NCBI GenBank assembly: GCA_039636865.1
Contig: CP144172.1
Location: 3,348,001-3,412,000 of the forward strand
Reading direction: 5' to 3'
Origin: Dermatophilaceae bacterium Sec6.4
GTDB lineage: Bacteria; Actinomycetota; Actinomycetes; Actinomycetales; Dermatophilaceae
DNA length: 64,000 nt
Part shown: positions 1 through 7,878 of the stretch, piece after piece
Layout: each line of letters starts with the position of its first letter
Position numbering within the stretch: position 1 is the first letter of the stretch
Notes under the pieces: model-generated
Databases searched by the model: none
Told to the model about the DNA's origin: nothing
What the model saw: the letters and a program-made list of their open reading frames with translations, nothing else
Program-made: the position numbers and the translations under genes

Positions 1-1
1 C

Positions 2-232
2 GAACCGGTGACCTCGACCGCTCACCCGACGCAGCTGCTCGCCGCCCTCCTGGGCACCAACGCCGGCCCCCTTGTTCTCGTCTGGGGCTCGCTGGCGACG
101 TTGCTGTGGCGGGACCGGTGCCGCGCGCGGGGGCTGCACATCTCCGCTGGCCGCTTCGGGCTGATCGGACTCGGCGGCGTGCCTCTTGTGCTCGTCGGCA
201 CCTGGGCCGCACTGATGATCACCAGCGGGTGA
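2..232 (+). CDS. ArsB/SLC13-type arsenite or anion transporter, C-terminal end (partial)
   Basis: The reading frame is open from the left edge of the window and ends in TGA at 230-232, so only the last 76 residues are visible. The segment GTNAGPLVLVWGSLATLLW, followed by a basic cytoplasmic stretch (RDRCRARGL) and one more hydrophobic helix, matches the C-terminal end of ArsB-type arsenite permeases and related Ion Transporter superfamily members. In that family a Gly-Asn-Gly-Pro re-entrant motif precedes the last helix. The protein would sit in the cytoplasmic membrane. Whether it exports arsenite or another anion cannot be decided from this part. An ATG at 8-10 exists, but the homology-like frame continues upstream of it, so it is not taken as the start. 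Confidence 0.7.
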   Translation, partial: EPVTSTAHPTQLLAALLGTNAGPLVLVWGSLATLLWRDRCRARGLHISAGRFGLIGLGGVPLVLVGTWAALMITSG

Positions 233-250
233 CCGGCTGTTCCCCGAGCA

Positions 251-298
251 ACCCGTTCCCTGAGCCACCCGTTCCCTGAGTCACCCGCTCGCTAGGCT
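251..298. repeat. 16-bp tandem repeat before the Nudix gene
   Basis: Two nearly identical 16-bp units lie head to tail: ACCCGTTCCCTGAGCC at 251-266 and ACCCGTTCCCTGAGTC at 267-282. A degenerate third unit follows (283-298) and a related sequence precedes (about 238-250). The array fills the gap between the transporter stop and the Nudix start at 306. It has no clear dyad symmetry, so it is probably a replication-slippage repeat rather than an operator. Confidence 0.6.
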
Positions 299-305
299 GC
301 CCGCG

Positions 306-791
306 ATGAGTGAGGACGATAGGACCACCTTCGTACCTGTGTGCGTGATGCTGGTGCGCCGAGCCGATGACCACGTGCTGCTGGGTGAGAAACTCACGGG
401 CTTCGGCGCGGGTCAGGTCGTCGCCCCCGGAGGGCATCTCGAGCCGGGCGAGACCGCGCTGGAGGCGGCGGTCCGGGAAACCCACGAAGAGACGGGACTG
501 ACCGTCGCCGACGTTGAGTGGCGCGCAGCCCTCACCTTCGAGTTCCCGACCCGACCCGCATGGAATCTTGCCGTGCAGGTGTTTTCGACTTCGACGTACG
601 CCGGTGAGCTGACGGCCACCAGCGAGTTGGACCCGTGGTGGTGCCCGGTGACCGAGCTGCCGCTGGAGCGCATGTGGGACGACGACCGCTACTGGCTGGC
701 GCGGGTGCTGTCCGGCGAGCGGCTGCGCGGCCGTTTCGTCTACGGAACCGACAACACGACCGTCGCCGCTGCAGATCTGAACCCCGCCTGA
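306..791 (+). CDS. Nudix (MutT-type) NTP pyrophosphohydrolase
   Basis: The protein has 161 residues. It carries a complete Nudix box, GHLEPGETALEAAVRETHEE followed by TGL, at about residues 44-66, matching GX5EX7REUXEEXGU, so the metal-binding glutamates are all present. The segment before the box (LLGEKLTGFGAGQVVAPGG) resembles the MTH1-like branch of MutT proteins that hydrolyse oxidised purine nucleoside triphosphates. The likely role is cytosolic nucleotide-pool cleaning, but substrate choice in Nudix enzymes cannot be read from sequence alone. The gene stands alone and converges on the glycosyltransferase gene. ATG 306 is the first good start after the upstream tandem repeat. Confidence 0.85.
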   Translation: MSEDDRTTFVPVCVMLVRRADDHVLLGEKLTGFGAGQVVAPGGHLEPGETALEAAVRETHEETGLTVADVEWRAALTFEFPTRPAWNLAVQVFSTSTYAGELTATSELDPWWCPVTELPLERMWDDDRYWLARVLSGERLRGRFVYGTDNTTVAAADLNPA

Positions 792-818
792 CCCACCCAG
801 GTGGCCGGACCCACCCAG

Positions 819-1952
819 TTATCGCGCGAGTTCCAACTCCTGGGCACGGTGATATTCCGCCACGACCGTCTCCACGACCGACGGCCATGCCTGGGTAGGT
901 CGATGGATGGCGTTGTGCTGGGTGATACGCCGACGCAGATCGTCATCCGTCGCCAACCGCACGATGGCCTCAACCATCCCGAGGTCGTCACCGGCGAGCA
1001 ACCCGTTCACGCCGTGCTCGATGAAGGTCGATACCCCGCTCCGCCGCGGCGCTACTACGGGCAACCCCGTGGTGCGCGCCTCCAGAGCGGCGATTCCGAA
1101 AGCCTCCAAGGTGCCCGGGGAGAGGTAGATGTCGCTGGCCAGATAGCGCTCGCGCAACTGGGCCCTCGACATCCGCCCCGGCAGGCTGATCCAGTCCCCG
1201 GCCCTCAGCTCCTGGACGTGTGCCTGCACCCGTTCGCGCAATTCGCCCTCGCCGAGGATCTCCAGACGTATGTCGCGCTCCGGCACCCGCCGCCGGACCT
1301 CGGCCATCAGATCCAGCAGAGCCAGCGGACGTTTGCGCCGGGCAAGACGCATGGCTGAGACCACCCGCAGCACCCCGTCGTCAGCCCGCTCGTTCGGCCC
1401 GTCGCGCTCCCAGTCAGAAGACTGGATCCCGTTGGGCACCAGATGCACCAGGTATCCCGGCCCGGCCATCCGTTGGACGGGCGCAGCCGCGACCGTCGAC
1501 ACCGCCGACAGGGCCGCACCGCGCGCGCCCCAGCGACGGACGTAACCCGTCGCTCCGATCCAGTGCGCGGATCTCCCGTGCACCGAGTGCCAGGTCACGG
1601 CCGTCGGCAGCCCGATGCCCTGGGTCACCCGCACGCAGTCGAAGGCGAACGGACTGACGATGCCCATATGCGCGTGTCCGACATCGAACCGGCCGGCCTG
1701 CAGCATCCGCCGCAACGCGCGCGGCGCAAAGGGGTTGACCGGAAAATCCTTCGGCAACGTGATGGCCAGGCGGTGCACGGGGATACCGTCCAGCCAGTCG
1801 GTGCCCACCCGTAGCCGCTGCGGACCGACTGTCGCGGTGAAGACTTCGACCTCGTGCCCGGCGGCCTGCAGATGACGCGCCAGGTCGTGCACCTGGACCT
1901 CGATACCCCCCAGACGCGGCAGATAGCAGTCGCTCAGCAGGGCCACCTTCAC
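819..1952 (-). CDS. GT4-family glycosyltransferase (PimB-like)
   Basis: The protein has 377 residues, the usual length for GT-B fold retaining glycosyltransferases of family 4. The N-terminal domain opens with a Rossmann strand and a glycine turn (LPRLGGIEVQVHDLARHL, residues 11-28). The C-terminal donor-binding domain holds the E-x7-E signature EAFGIAALE at 283-291. Members of this family move a sugar from a nucleotide-activated donor to lipid or sugar acceptors, as in phosphatidylinositol mannoside synthesis. It is transcribed divergently from the PIG-L deacetylase gene with only 35 bp between the starts, which suggests shared control and a common glycoconjugate pathway. Donor and acceptor are unknown. 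Confidence 0.85.
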   Translation of the reverse strand: MKVALLSDCYLPRLGGIEVQVHDLARHLQAAGHEVEVFTATVGPQRLRVGTDWLDGIPVHRLAITLPKDFPVNPFAPRALRRMLQAGRFDVGHAHMGIVSPFAFDCVRVTQGIGLPTAVTWHSVHGRSAHWIGATGYVRRWGARGAALSAVSTVAAAPVQRMAGPGYLVHLVPNGIQSSDWERDGPNERADDGVLRVVSAMRLARRKRPLALLDLMAEVRRRVPERDIRLEILGEGELRERVQAHVQELRAGDWISLPGRMSRAQLRERYLASDIYLSPGTLEAFGIAALEARTTGLPVVAPRRSGVSTFIEHGVNGLLAGDDLGMVEAIVRLATDDDLRRRITQHNAIHRPTQAWPSVVETVVAEYHRAQELELAR

Positions 1953-1987
1953 GCGCCCCAGGATGACATGCGCCAGACTAGACGGCG

Positions 1988-2830
1988 ATGTCGCACACTC
2001 TGGTGGTTTTCCATGCCCATCCCGATGACGAGGCGCTGCTGACCTCGGGGACCATGGCCAAGGCCGCCGCCGAAGGCCACCGCGTCGTCCTGGTGGTCGC
2101 CACCGACGGCGACCTCGGACTGGCTGCCTCCTCCTACCGCGCTGGTGGAGCCTCGCTGGCCGGTGTCCGGATGCGCGAGCTGGCAGCGTCGGCGAAGGCC
2201 CTCGGAGTCGCCCGGACCGTGCACCTCGGGTACGCCGATTCCGGCAGCGGACCGCTGCTGTACGACGACCCGCCCGGTATGACGCGCTTCGCCCGCGCCG
2301 ACGTGCAGGAAGCTGCGGGCAAACTCGCGCTCATCCTGCGCGAAGAAAACGCGGACGTGCTGCTCAGTTACGACGCGGCCGGCGGGTACGGGCACCGTGA
2401 CCATGTCCAGGTACATCGGGTGGGCGCCCGGGCCGCACAGCTCGCGGGCACCGCCCGCGTCCTGCAGGCCACGGTGCCGCGCGACCTGCTCGTGCGCGCC
2501 ATTCGGCTCGCCGCGCGGTTCTACCGCTTCCCCACGGACTTCGAGATCGACTCCTACGAGCGCGCCTACTCCCCGCGCGCCGCCATCACCCACCGCATCA
2601 GGGTCTACCGGCAGATCAGCGCCAAACGGGCCTCGATGCGCGCGCACGCCTCACAGGCAACCGACGACTCCCCGGGTGCCGGCGACCGCACGCTCGGGAT
2701 GTTGCTGCGGATCCCCCGCCCTCTCTACGATCTTGCCTTCGGCCGCGAATGGTACGTGGACCCCGACCACCGGGGACCGGTATCGCACGACATCTTCGCG
2801 GACCTGCCACCCATGAGCCCTCAGCCATGA
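1988..2830 (+). CDS. PIG-L (LmbE-like) zinc deacetylase
   Basis: The protein has 280 residues. It shows the zinc-binding AHPDDE motif (residues 10-15) and the second metal ligand site GHRDH (135-139), diagnostic of the PIG-L/LmbE family. These enzymes remove the acetyl group from N-acetylglucosamine-containing substrates such as GlcNAc-inositol or glycolipid intermediates. The gene stands next to a GT4 glycosyltransferase. Its TGA overlaps the next start in ATGA (2827-2830), so the downstream UPF0104 membrane protein is translationally coupled. The context suggests assembly of a surface glycolipid or modified sugar. It is probably not the mycothiol deacetylase MshB, because the neighbours differ. 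Confidence 0.85.
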   Translation: MSHTLVVFHAHPDDEALLTSGTMAKAAAEGHRVVLVVATDGDLGLAASSYRAGGASLAGVRMRELAASAKALGVARTVHLGYADSGSGPLLYDDPPGMTRFARADVQEAAGKLALILREENADVLLSYDAAGGYGHRDHVQVHRVGARAAQLAGTARVLQATVPRDLLVRAIRLAARFYRFPTDFEIDSYERAYSPRAAITHRIRVYRQISAKRASMRAHASQATDDSPGAGDRTLGMLLRIPRPLYDLAFGREWYVDPDHRGPVSHDIFADLPPMSPQP

Positions 2831-3918
2831 GTGTCCAGTCCGGTCGCCCGACGGTCACGCGGGGCCAGATCCGCAGCGCCGTCATCGGGATGACGATGGC
2901 CGGTCTGCTGTTGGGTGTGGGGCTGCCGCTCGTCGCACAGACCAGCTGGCACGAAATCGGCCAGCATCTCTCGCAGCTCGGGCCGCTCGCAGCACTCGAA
3001 CTTTTCGGCCTCGTTGCCTTCGGACTGTGGTGCTACACCTTCACCCTGACCGGATCGCTGCCGGGCCTGAGCCATCCCAAAGCCCTGATCATCAATGTCT
3101 GTGGCTCCTCGGTGTCGAACCTGCTTCCCGGTGGCGGCGCCGTCGGGATGGCCGCGACCTACTACATCGCGCGTAGTTGGGGTTTCACCCGCCGCAACAT
3201 CTCCACCTCGATCATCGTCAGTGCGGTGTGGAACGTGCTCGCCCGGCTGGCGATGCCGTTGGTCGGCCTGGCGGCGGTCTCGACCTCGAAGAACGCATTG
3301 CCTCGTTCGGTACGCACTGCCGCTCTGTACGGCGGCGTCATCGGGCTGCTGGTACTCGCCGGATTCATCGTCGTGCTCATCAGCCCGGTGCTCACCGCGC
3401 GGCTCGGGCGGTTCCTGGACAAACGCGTGGCCGGGCTGATCGCCCGCTGGCGGCGGGGTGATCAGCGCGGGGTGCGGCCCACCATCGCCGTGCTGCTGGC
3501 CGATCAGCGCACCCGCCTGTCGGTGGTGACGAAGTCCGGCTGGCTGCCCATGACCTTCGGCGTCGTCGCCTTCCTCGGGGTCTACTTCATCTTGTTCTGG
3601 CGCACGATGACCGCGGTGGGTGTCGATCTGCCCATCGCGGATCTTTTCGCCGCCTACGCGCTGGGCCGATTGCTCACCGCTGTGGGCGTCACGCCGGGTG
3701 GTCTCGGCATTTCCGAGGCCGGGACACTCGCGGTCCTGGTCGCGTGGGGAGCCGACAAACCGGCGTCCGCCGCCGGCGTGCTCATCTTCGCGGTCTTCTC
3801 CCATCTGCTGGAGGTACCGCTCGGTGCGATCGGCTGGGCGGCATGGTGGAAATCGGCCAAGGTCGACGTCGCCGACGATTCGGTGGACGTGGAGGCGCTA
3901 CCGGAACAACTGGCGTGA
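2827..3918 (+). CDS. UPF0104 / LPG-synthase-like flippase domain membrane protein
   Basis: The protein has 363 residues from ATG 2827, which overlaps the PIG-L stop by four bases. In-frame starts further upstream lie inside the PIG-L gene and are not preferred. It is a polytopic membrane protein with about eight hydrophobic segments and the family motif NLLPGGGAVGMAATYY near residue 100. A second hallmark, GVTPGGLGISEAGTLAVLVA, lies near residue 285. These are typical of the lysylphosphatidylglycerol synthase transmembrane (AglD/UPF0104) family, whose members are thought to move lipids or lipid-linked sugars across the membrane. The coupling to a deacetylase and a divergent glycosyltransferase supports a glycolipid export role, which is inference. 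Confidence 0.8.
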   Translation: MSVQSGRPTVTRGQIRSAVIGMTMAGLLLGVGLPLVAQTSWHEIGQHLSQLGPLAALELFGLVAFGLWCYTFTLTGSLPGLSHPKALIINVCGSSVSNLLPGGGAVGMAATYYIARSWGFTRRNISTSIIVSAVWNVLARLAMPLVGLAAVSTSKNALPRSVRTAALYGGVIGLLVLAGFIVVLISPVLTARLGRFLDKRVAGLIARWRRGDQRGVRPTIAVLLADQRTRLSVVTKSGWLPMTFGVVAFLGVYFILFWRTMTAVGVDLPIADLFAAYALGRLLTAVGVTPGGLGISEAGTLAVLVAWGADKPASAAGVLIFAVFSHLLEVPLGAIGWAAWWKSAKVDVADDSVDVEALPEQLA

Positions 3919-3922
3919 TCTG

Positions 3923-4813
3923 TCAGCGCAGGAAACGGTCGGCGGTGCGTGCCACCCATACGTACACGACGAGGGTGCCCACGGCAACGGCGATCACGGC
4001 GGCGAAACCGAGGATCGCGGCGCGCCAGTTGGGCGCCGTCTGAGCTCCCCAGGCCAGCAGGAGCAATGACACGAAGGCAACGCCTGCGGTCGCCGACCGC
4101 AGGGTCTGCGCGAGACTGCGCTGCATCCGCGCCGAGGCCGAGTCCGAGATACTGCGGTCGCGTCTGGTGCCACCCAGAGCGGCCACCACGGCGAAGGCAA
4201 CTGCGGTCCAGCCCAGACACACTGCGAGTGCGGCCAGGACGTCGCCCGGGCGATGCCAGTGCCCGATCACCGTACCGACCCCGAAGAAATAGCCGACTGC
4301 CGTGCACACGGGCAGTGAGGACCGCTGCCAGGAGGCCGGCAGGACGATCAGCAATGCCAGCGAGATCGAGACCCCTACAGTGGCGTGCCCGCTGGGCATG
4401 CTCGGCAAATTATCGTCGACGATCGCGCCGGGTAGCCGGTAGATGAACTCGTTCTTGAGCACCTGAGTAGTGACTGTCGCGCCACCGATGAGCACCAGGG
4501 CGCCCGCCGCAAGGCCCACCCGGCGCCGTCCCAACGCCACCAGTGCGAGCAGCACCCCGGCGATCCCGACTCTGAGCACGGACACCTGTTGCAGTCGGGA
4601 CTCGATGTTGTAGAACAGCCACGGCGGGCCGCCGAGCGCCCACTCCATGCGGTGGTCGTAGCGCGCACCCGTTCGGGTGTATACCAGAACCGTTACCAGG
4701 GCTACCAGTACAAGAGCGCAGACGACGACCACCGCGACCAGCGATCGCCATAGGGTGACGGTCTGCCGCACGGCAGGACGTTGCCCGGTCGGTTGGGCGG
4801 TTACGACATCCAC
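3923..4813 (-). CDS. PAP2-superfamily membrane phosphatase
   Basis: The protein has 296 residues with several membrane helices. The PAP2 acid phosphatase signature appears as PSMPSGHATVG (near residue 140) and GHWHRPGDVLAA (near residue 182). These supply the phosphate-binding serine, the catalytic acid histidine and the nucleophilic histidine region. The first motif (KX6RP) appears only as KNEFIYRLPG, with a shifted proline. Members remove phosphate from phosphatidic acid, undecaprenyl pyrophosphate or similar lipids at the outer membrane face. The gene converges on the UPF0104 gene with only 4 bp between stops. It may serve the same lipid pathway, but no direct sign of this is visible. Confidence 0.8.
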   Translation of the reverse strand: MDVVTAQPTGQRPAVRQTVTLWRSLVAVVVVCALVLVALVTVLVYTRTGARYDHRMEWALGGPPWLFYNIESRLQQVSVLRVGIAGVLLALVALGRRRVGLAAGALVLIGGATVTTQVLKNEFIYRLPGAIVDDNLPSMPSGHATVGVSISLALLIVLPASWQRSSLPVCTAVGYFFGVGTVIGHWHRPGDVLAALAVCLGWTAVAFAVVAALGGTRRDRSISDSASARMQRSLAQTLRSATAGVAFVSLLLLAWGAQTAPNWRAAILGFAAVIAVAVGTLVVYVWVARTADRFLR

Positions 4814-4930
4814 TCCTCAATTATGGCCACTCCCGCTGGCACGGGCCTGTGCATTCTCGATGCGTGCGATGTTGTACTGATGAGCAGGCCGGATCGACGG
4901 CATCCCAGATACGAAAATGGAGACCACCCG

Positions 4931-5287
4931 ATGTTCGAAGCAGATGACATCCGCGACTGGCGGGGCCGCGACGTGGTCGACACCGACGGGTCCAAGATCG
5001 GCTCGATGGAGTCCGTCTATTACGACACCGCCACCCAGGAGCCGGTCTTCGCAGCCGTCACCATCGGGATGGTCGGACGACACAGAATCGCCTTCGTGCC
5101 GCTGGACGGGGCGCGCGTCTCCCCCGACCACCTCCGGGTGATGTGTGCGAAGAAGCTCGCCAAGAATGCTCCGACCATCGCCACCGACGGCGAGTTGACC
5201 GCCGAAGAAGAGCCGGCGCTCTTCGAGCACTACGGCCTGACGTACACCGCGGGAGTGTCCGGCGAGCGACGTCTCGGGCGACGGTGA
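4931..5287 (+). CDS. PRC-barrel domain protein
   Basis: The protein has 118 residues from ATG 4931, with a GGAGA ribosome-binding site about eight bases upstream. Residues 5-60 (RDWRGRDVVDTDGSKIGSME and the following strand) form a PRC-barrel, a beta-barrel domain found in RimM, the photosynthetic reaction centre H subunit and many small bacterial stress proteins. The C-terminal part is acidic and ends in a basic tail. A longer in-frame reading from 4781 runs into the divergent promoter region and lacks a good start signal. The stop overlaps the start of the next gene (GTGA, 5284-5287). The function is unknown; RNA or protein binding is plausible. Confidence 0.8.
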   Translation: MFEADDIRDWRGRDVVDTDGSKIGSMESVYYDTATQEPVFAAVTIGMVGRHRIAFVPLDGARVSPDHLRVMCAKKLAKNAPTIATDGELTAEEEPALFEHYGLTYTAGVSGERRLGRR

Positions 5288-6033
5288 CGCCTCCGACCGC
5301 AGACGCCTACGGCCAGACGCACGCACCGGTGTACGACCGGATCTACGGTGCCCGTTTCGTGCCGGATGCCGCAGTCGCCGCGCTGAGTTCGGCGGCTGGT
5401 GCCGGTGGCAGCATCCTCGAGTTGGGCCTCGGGACAGGTCGGTTGGCCATTCCGCTGGCTGCAGCCGGGCTGCGGGTGGACGGTATTGAATCCAGCACGG
5501 CGATGGCCGCCCGACTGCGGGCCCAACCCGGTGGCGACACGGTGCGGGTGATCATCGCGGATCTGGCTGACTTCGAGGTGCCAGGCAGGCAGTACGACGT
5601 TGCGGTGTGCGCCGTCAGCACATTGTTCATGCTGCCCGATCGCGAGGCGCAACAACGGTGTGTCCATGCTGCGGCGCGGCACCTGCGGGTCGGCGGGCGG
5701 TTGTTCATCGAGGCGTTCCGCCTGGACGAATCACGTTTCGACGCGCAGCACGAGCGGGTGGAGGAACGCCCTGATCCTGGCGGCGACGGCCATGTCGTGC
5801 GCAGCGTGCATGATCCGCGCGCCCGGGCTATCCGCATCACCCACGAACTGACCGACGGCGCCGCCATGAGCTCCTACGATGTCGTGCTGCGGTACCTGAG
5901 TGACGAGCAGCTCGATGCGATGGCCGCCGAGGCGGGGCTGCGCCTTGTGGCGCGGTGGGACAACTGGACCGGGCGGGCGGCTGGCGAGACCAGCTCCGAC
6001 CCCATCAGCGTGTACGAAAGGACCGCAATCTGA
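5284..6033 (+). CDS. class I SAM-dependent methyltransferase
   Basis: The protein has 249 residues from GTG 5284, which overlaps the TGA of the PRC-barrel gene and implies translational coupling. The SAM-binding motif I, ILELGLGTGRLAIPLA, lies near residues 41-56, and the acidic end of strand 2 (VDGIESS) follows. The later segments (DVAVCAVSTLFMLPDREAQQ) fit motif IV. It belongs to the broad Methyltransf_25/11 type used on small molecules. The substrate is unknown. The longer in-frame reading from 5143 lies inside the PRC-barrel gene and is rejected. Confidence 0.85.
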   Translation: MTPPTADAYGQTHAPVYDRIYGARFVPDAAVAALSSAAGAGGSILELGLGTGRLAIPLAAAGLRVDGIESSTAMAARLRAQPGGDTVRVIIADLADFEVPGRQYDVAVCAVSTLFMLPDREAQQRCVHAAARHLRVGGRLFIEAFRLDESRFDAQHERVEERPDPGGDGHVVRSVHDPRARAIRITHELTDGAAMSSYDVVLRYLSDEQLDAMAAEAGLRLVARWDNWTGRAAGETSSDPISVYERTAI

Positions 6034-6078
6034 CCTCAGTTGGCTCCCTTGTCGCGCTGGGAAGGGTTGGATGGGGGT

Positions 6079-7674
6079 ATGGACGTTGCTGACTGGTTCC
6101 TGAGCGCCGCCGAACGCGGTAACACCGCTACCCGCCTAGACTCCCGGCACGAAGACGGACGTGCCTGGACCTCTGGGAACGACGTCGTTCCGCTGGTGCA
6201 CGGCGCCGCCTATTTCGATGAGTTGGTGCGTCAGCTGGGTGAACTGCGGTCGGGCGACCTGGCCATGTTCGTCGATTGGCGCGGTGACCCCGACCAGCAT
6301 CTGGATGGGTCCGGCACGGAGGTCTCGTCTGCCCTGTGTGCGGCCGCGAGTCGGGGCGCCGTGGTCAAGGGGCTGATCTGGCGCTCGCACCTGGACAACT
6401 TCTCCTTCAGCGAGGAACAGAACCGGCACCTCGGTGAGGACATCGAGGCGGCAGGGGGTGAGTGCCTGCTGGACCAGCGGGTGCGCCCGGGAGGTTCGCA
6501 TCATCAGAAATTTGTGGTGCTGCGGCACCCTGGTCGCCCAGAACTCGACGTCGCGTTCGTCGGCGGGATCGACCTGTGCCACGGCAGACGCGACGACGAA
6601 ACGCACGCCGGAGATGCGCAGCAGGCACCCTTGGCGCAGGTGTACGGCGATCGTCCCCCGTGGCACGACATTCAGGTGATGCTGCACGGCCCGGCCGTGG
6701 CCGATGTCGAAACATCGTTTCGGGAGCGCTGGGAGGACCGTGCCTCACTCAGCCGCAACCCGATCAATCTGCTCAGCGATGTGGTGCATCGAGCCGACCG
6801 TTTCGCTGATCCGCTGCCTGCTCAGCTGCCCGACCCCGAGCCGCGTGGAACCGCGCACGTGCAGGTCATTCGCACCTACGCCAACAGGCATCCCGGCTAC
6901 CCGTTCGCGCCGCAGGGTGAGCGCAGCGTCGCGCGCGGCTACTCCAAGGTGATCGAGCGCGCCGAGCGGCTGATCTATGTCGAGGACCAGTACCTCTGGA
7001 ATACCGGCATCGTGGGGGCGTTCGCCGACGCATTGCGCGCGACACCGTCGCTGCACCTCATCGCCGTGATCCCGCACCATTCGGATCAGGACGGTCGGTT
7101 CTCCCGCGCACCGAATCTTGTCGGCCGGCAGGCGGCACTGGACCTGCTGTTCGCGGCGGCGCCCGATCGGGTGGCCGTCTACGGGGTGGAGAATCCCGCC
7201 GGCAATCCGGTGTATGTGCACGCGAAGGTCTGCGTGATCGATGACGTCTGGGCCTCGGTCGGCTCGGACAACATCAACCGCCGCTCGTGGACACACGACT
7301 CGGAACTGGCGTGCGCGGTCGTAGATGACGCACGCGACGAGCGTGAACCAGCGGTGATCGACCGGTTCGGTCACGGCGCCCGCCAGTTCGCCCGCAAGCT
7401 GCGTCTGGAACTGGGCCGCGAGCACCTGGACCTCGACGACGACAGCACTTTGATCGACCCCTCCGAGGCGTTCGACTCGTTCGCTGCGAGTGCTGCAGCT
7501 CTGCAGGCCTGGCACGACGGCGGCCAAAGTGGGCAACGTCCACCGGGCAGGCTGCGGCCCTACGCGCCGCCCGGCCTCTCGCGTCGCACCCTCGCCTGGG
7601 CGACACCGCTCTACCGGATGGTCTACGACCCGGACGGTCGGCCCTTACGGATGCGCTTCGCCAACCGCTTCTGA
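6079..7674 (+). CDS. phospholipase D-family protein (two HKD motifs)
   Basis: The protein has 531 residues from ATG 6079. Two catalytic HxK motifs are present: HHQKFVVL in the first half, and HAKVCVIDDVWASVGSDNIN in the second, the latter with the GSxN tail typical of the phospholipase D superfamily. The two halves form one active site through a phosphohistidine intermediate. The layout resembles the cardiolipin synthase / phosphatidyltransferase branch of the family, but no membrane helix is seen at the N-terminus, so a soluble phospholipase or transphosphatidylase is more likely. A TTG at 6040 gives 13 more residues but has no ribosome-binding site. The gene is monocistronic. Confidence 0.85.
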   Translation: MDVADWFLSAAERGNTATRLDSRHEDGRAWTSGNDVVPLVHGAAYFDELVRQLGELRSGDLAMFVDWRGDPDQHLDGSGTEVSSALCAAASRGAVVKGLIWRSHLDNFSFSEEQNRHLGEDIEAAGGECLLDQRVRPGGSHHQKFVVLRHPGRPELDVAFVGGIDLCHGRRDDETHAGDAQQAPLAQVYGDRPPWHDIQVMLHGPAVADVETSFRERWEDRASLSRNPINLLSDVVHRADRFADPLPAQLPDPEPRGTAHVQVIRTYANRHPGYPFAPQGERSVARGYSKVIERAERLIYVEDQYLWNTGIVGAFADALRATPSLHLIAVIPHHSDQDGRFSRAPNLVGRQAALDLLFAAAPDRVAVYGVENPAGNPVYVHAKVCVIDDVWASVGSDNINRRSWTHDSELACAVVDDARDEREPAVIDRFGHGARQFARKLRLELGREHLDLDDDSTLIDPSEAFDSFAASAAALQAWHDGGQSGQRPPGRLRPYAPPGLSRRTLAWATPLYRMVYDPDGRPLRMRFANRF

Positions 7675-7739
7675 CCCCCGCAGCCGATCACTACCCGTCA
7701 CAGCAGGTGGCCCCTTCCCGCCCAGTAAGGGCTACGCCC

Positions 7740-7838
7740 GGGAACGCGGATCCCCGGACCACCGAGAACTACAATCGCGCCCGGGGCAACCTCGACCGCT
7801 ACGGCGTCTATTTCCTCACCGCGGACGTGGCTGAAACT
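7740..7838 (+). pseudogene. C-terminal fossil of a tyrosine integrase/recombinase
   Basis: A short stretch in the third forward frame reads ADPRTTENYNRARGNLDRYG and continues to VYFLTADVAE. This matches the tail of actinobacterial site-specific tyrosine recombinases, where the nucleophilic tyrosine sits in the context DPRTTxxYDRAR. Nothing upstream in this frame belongs to a recombinase, because the phospholipase D gene ends at 7674. It is therefore a residual end of a lost integrase, and it marks the left edge of the fossil-rich accessory region. Confidence 0.6.
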
Positions 7839-7878
7839 ATGCCCTGGACCGAGTCCTCGTCCTCGTCGGATACCGCGG

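Noticed and set aside
2821..3804. 327-codon minus-strand ORF opposite the UPF0104 gene
   Set aside because: Charged shadow frame against a clear polytopic membrane protein.
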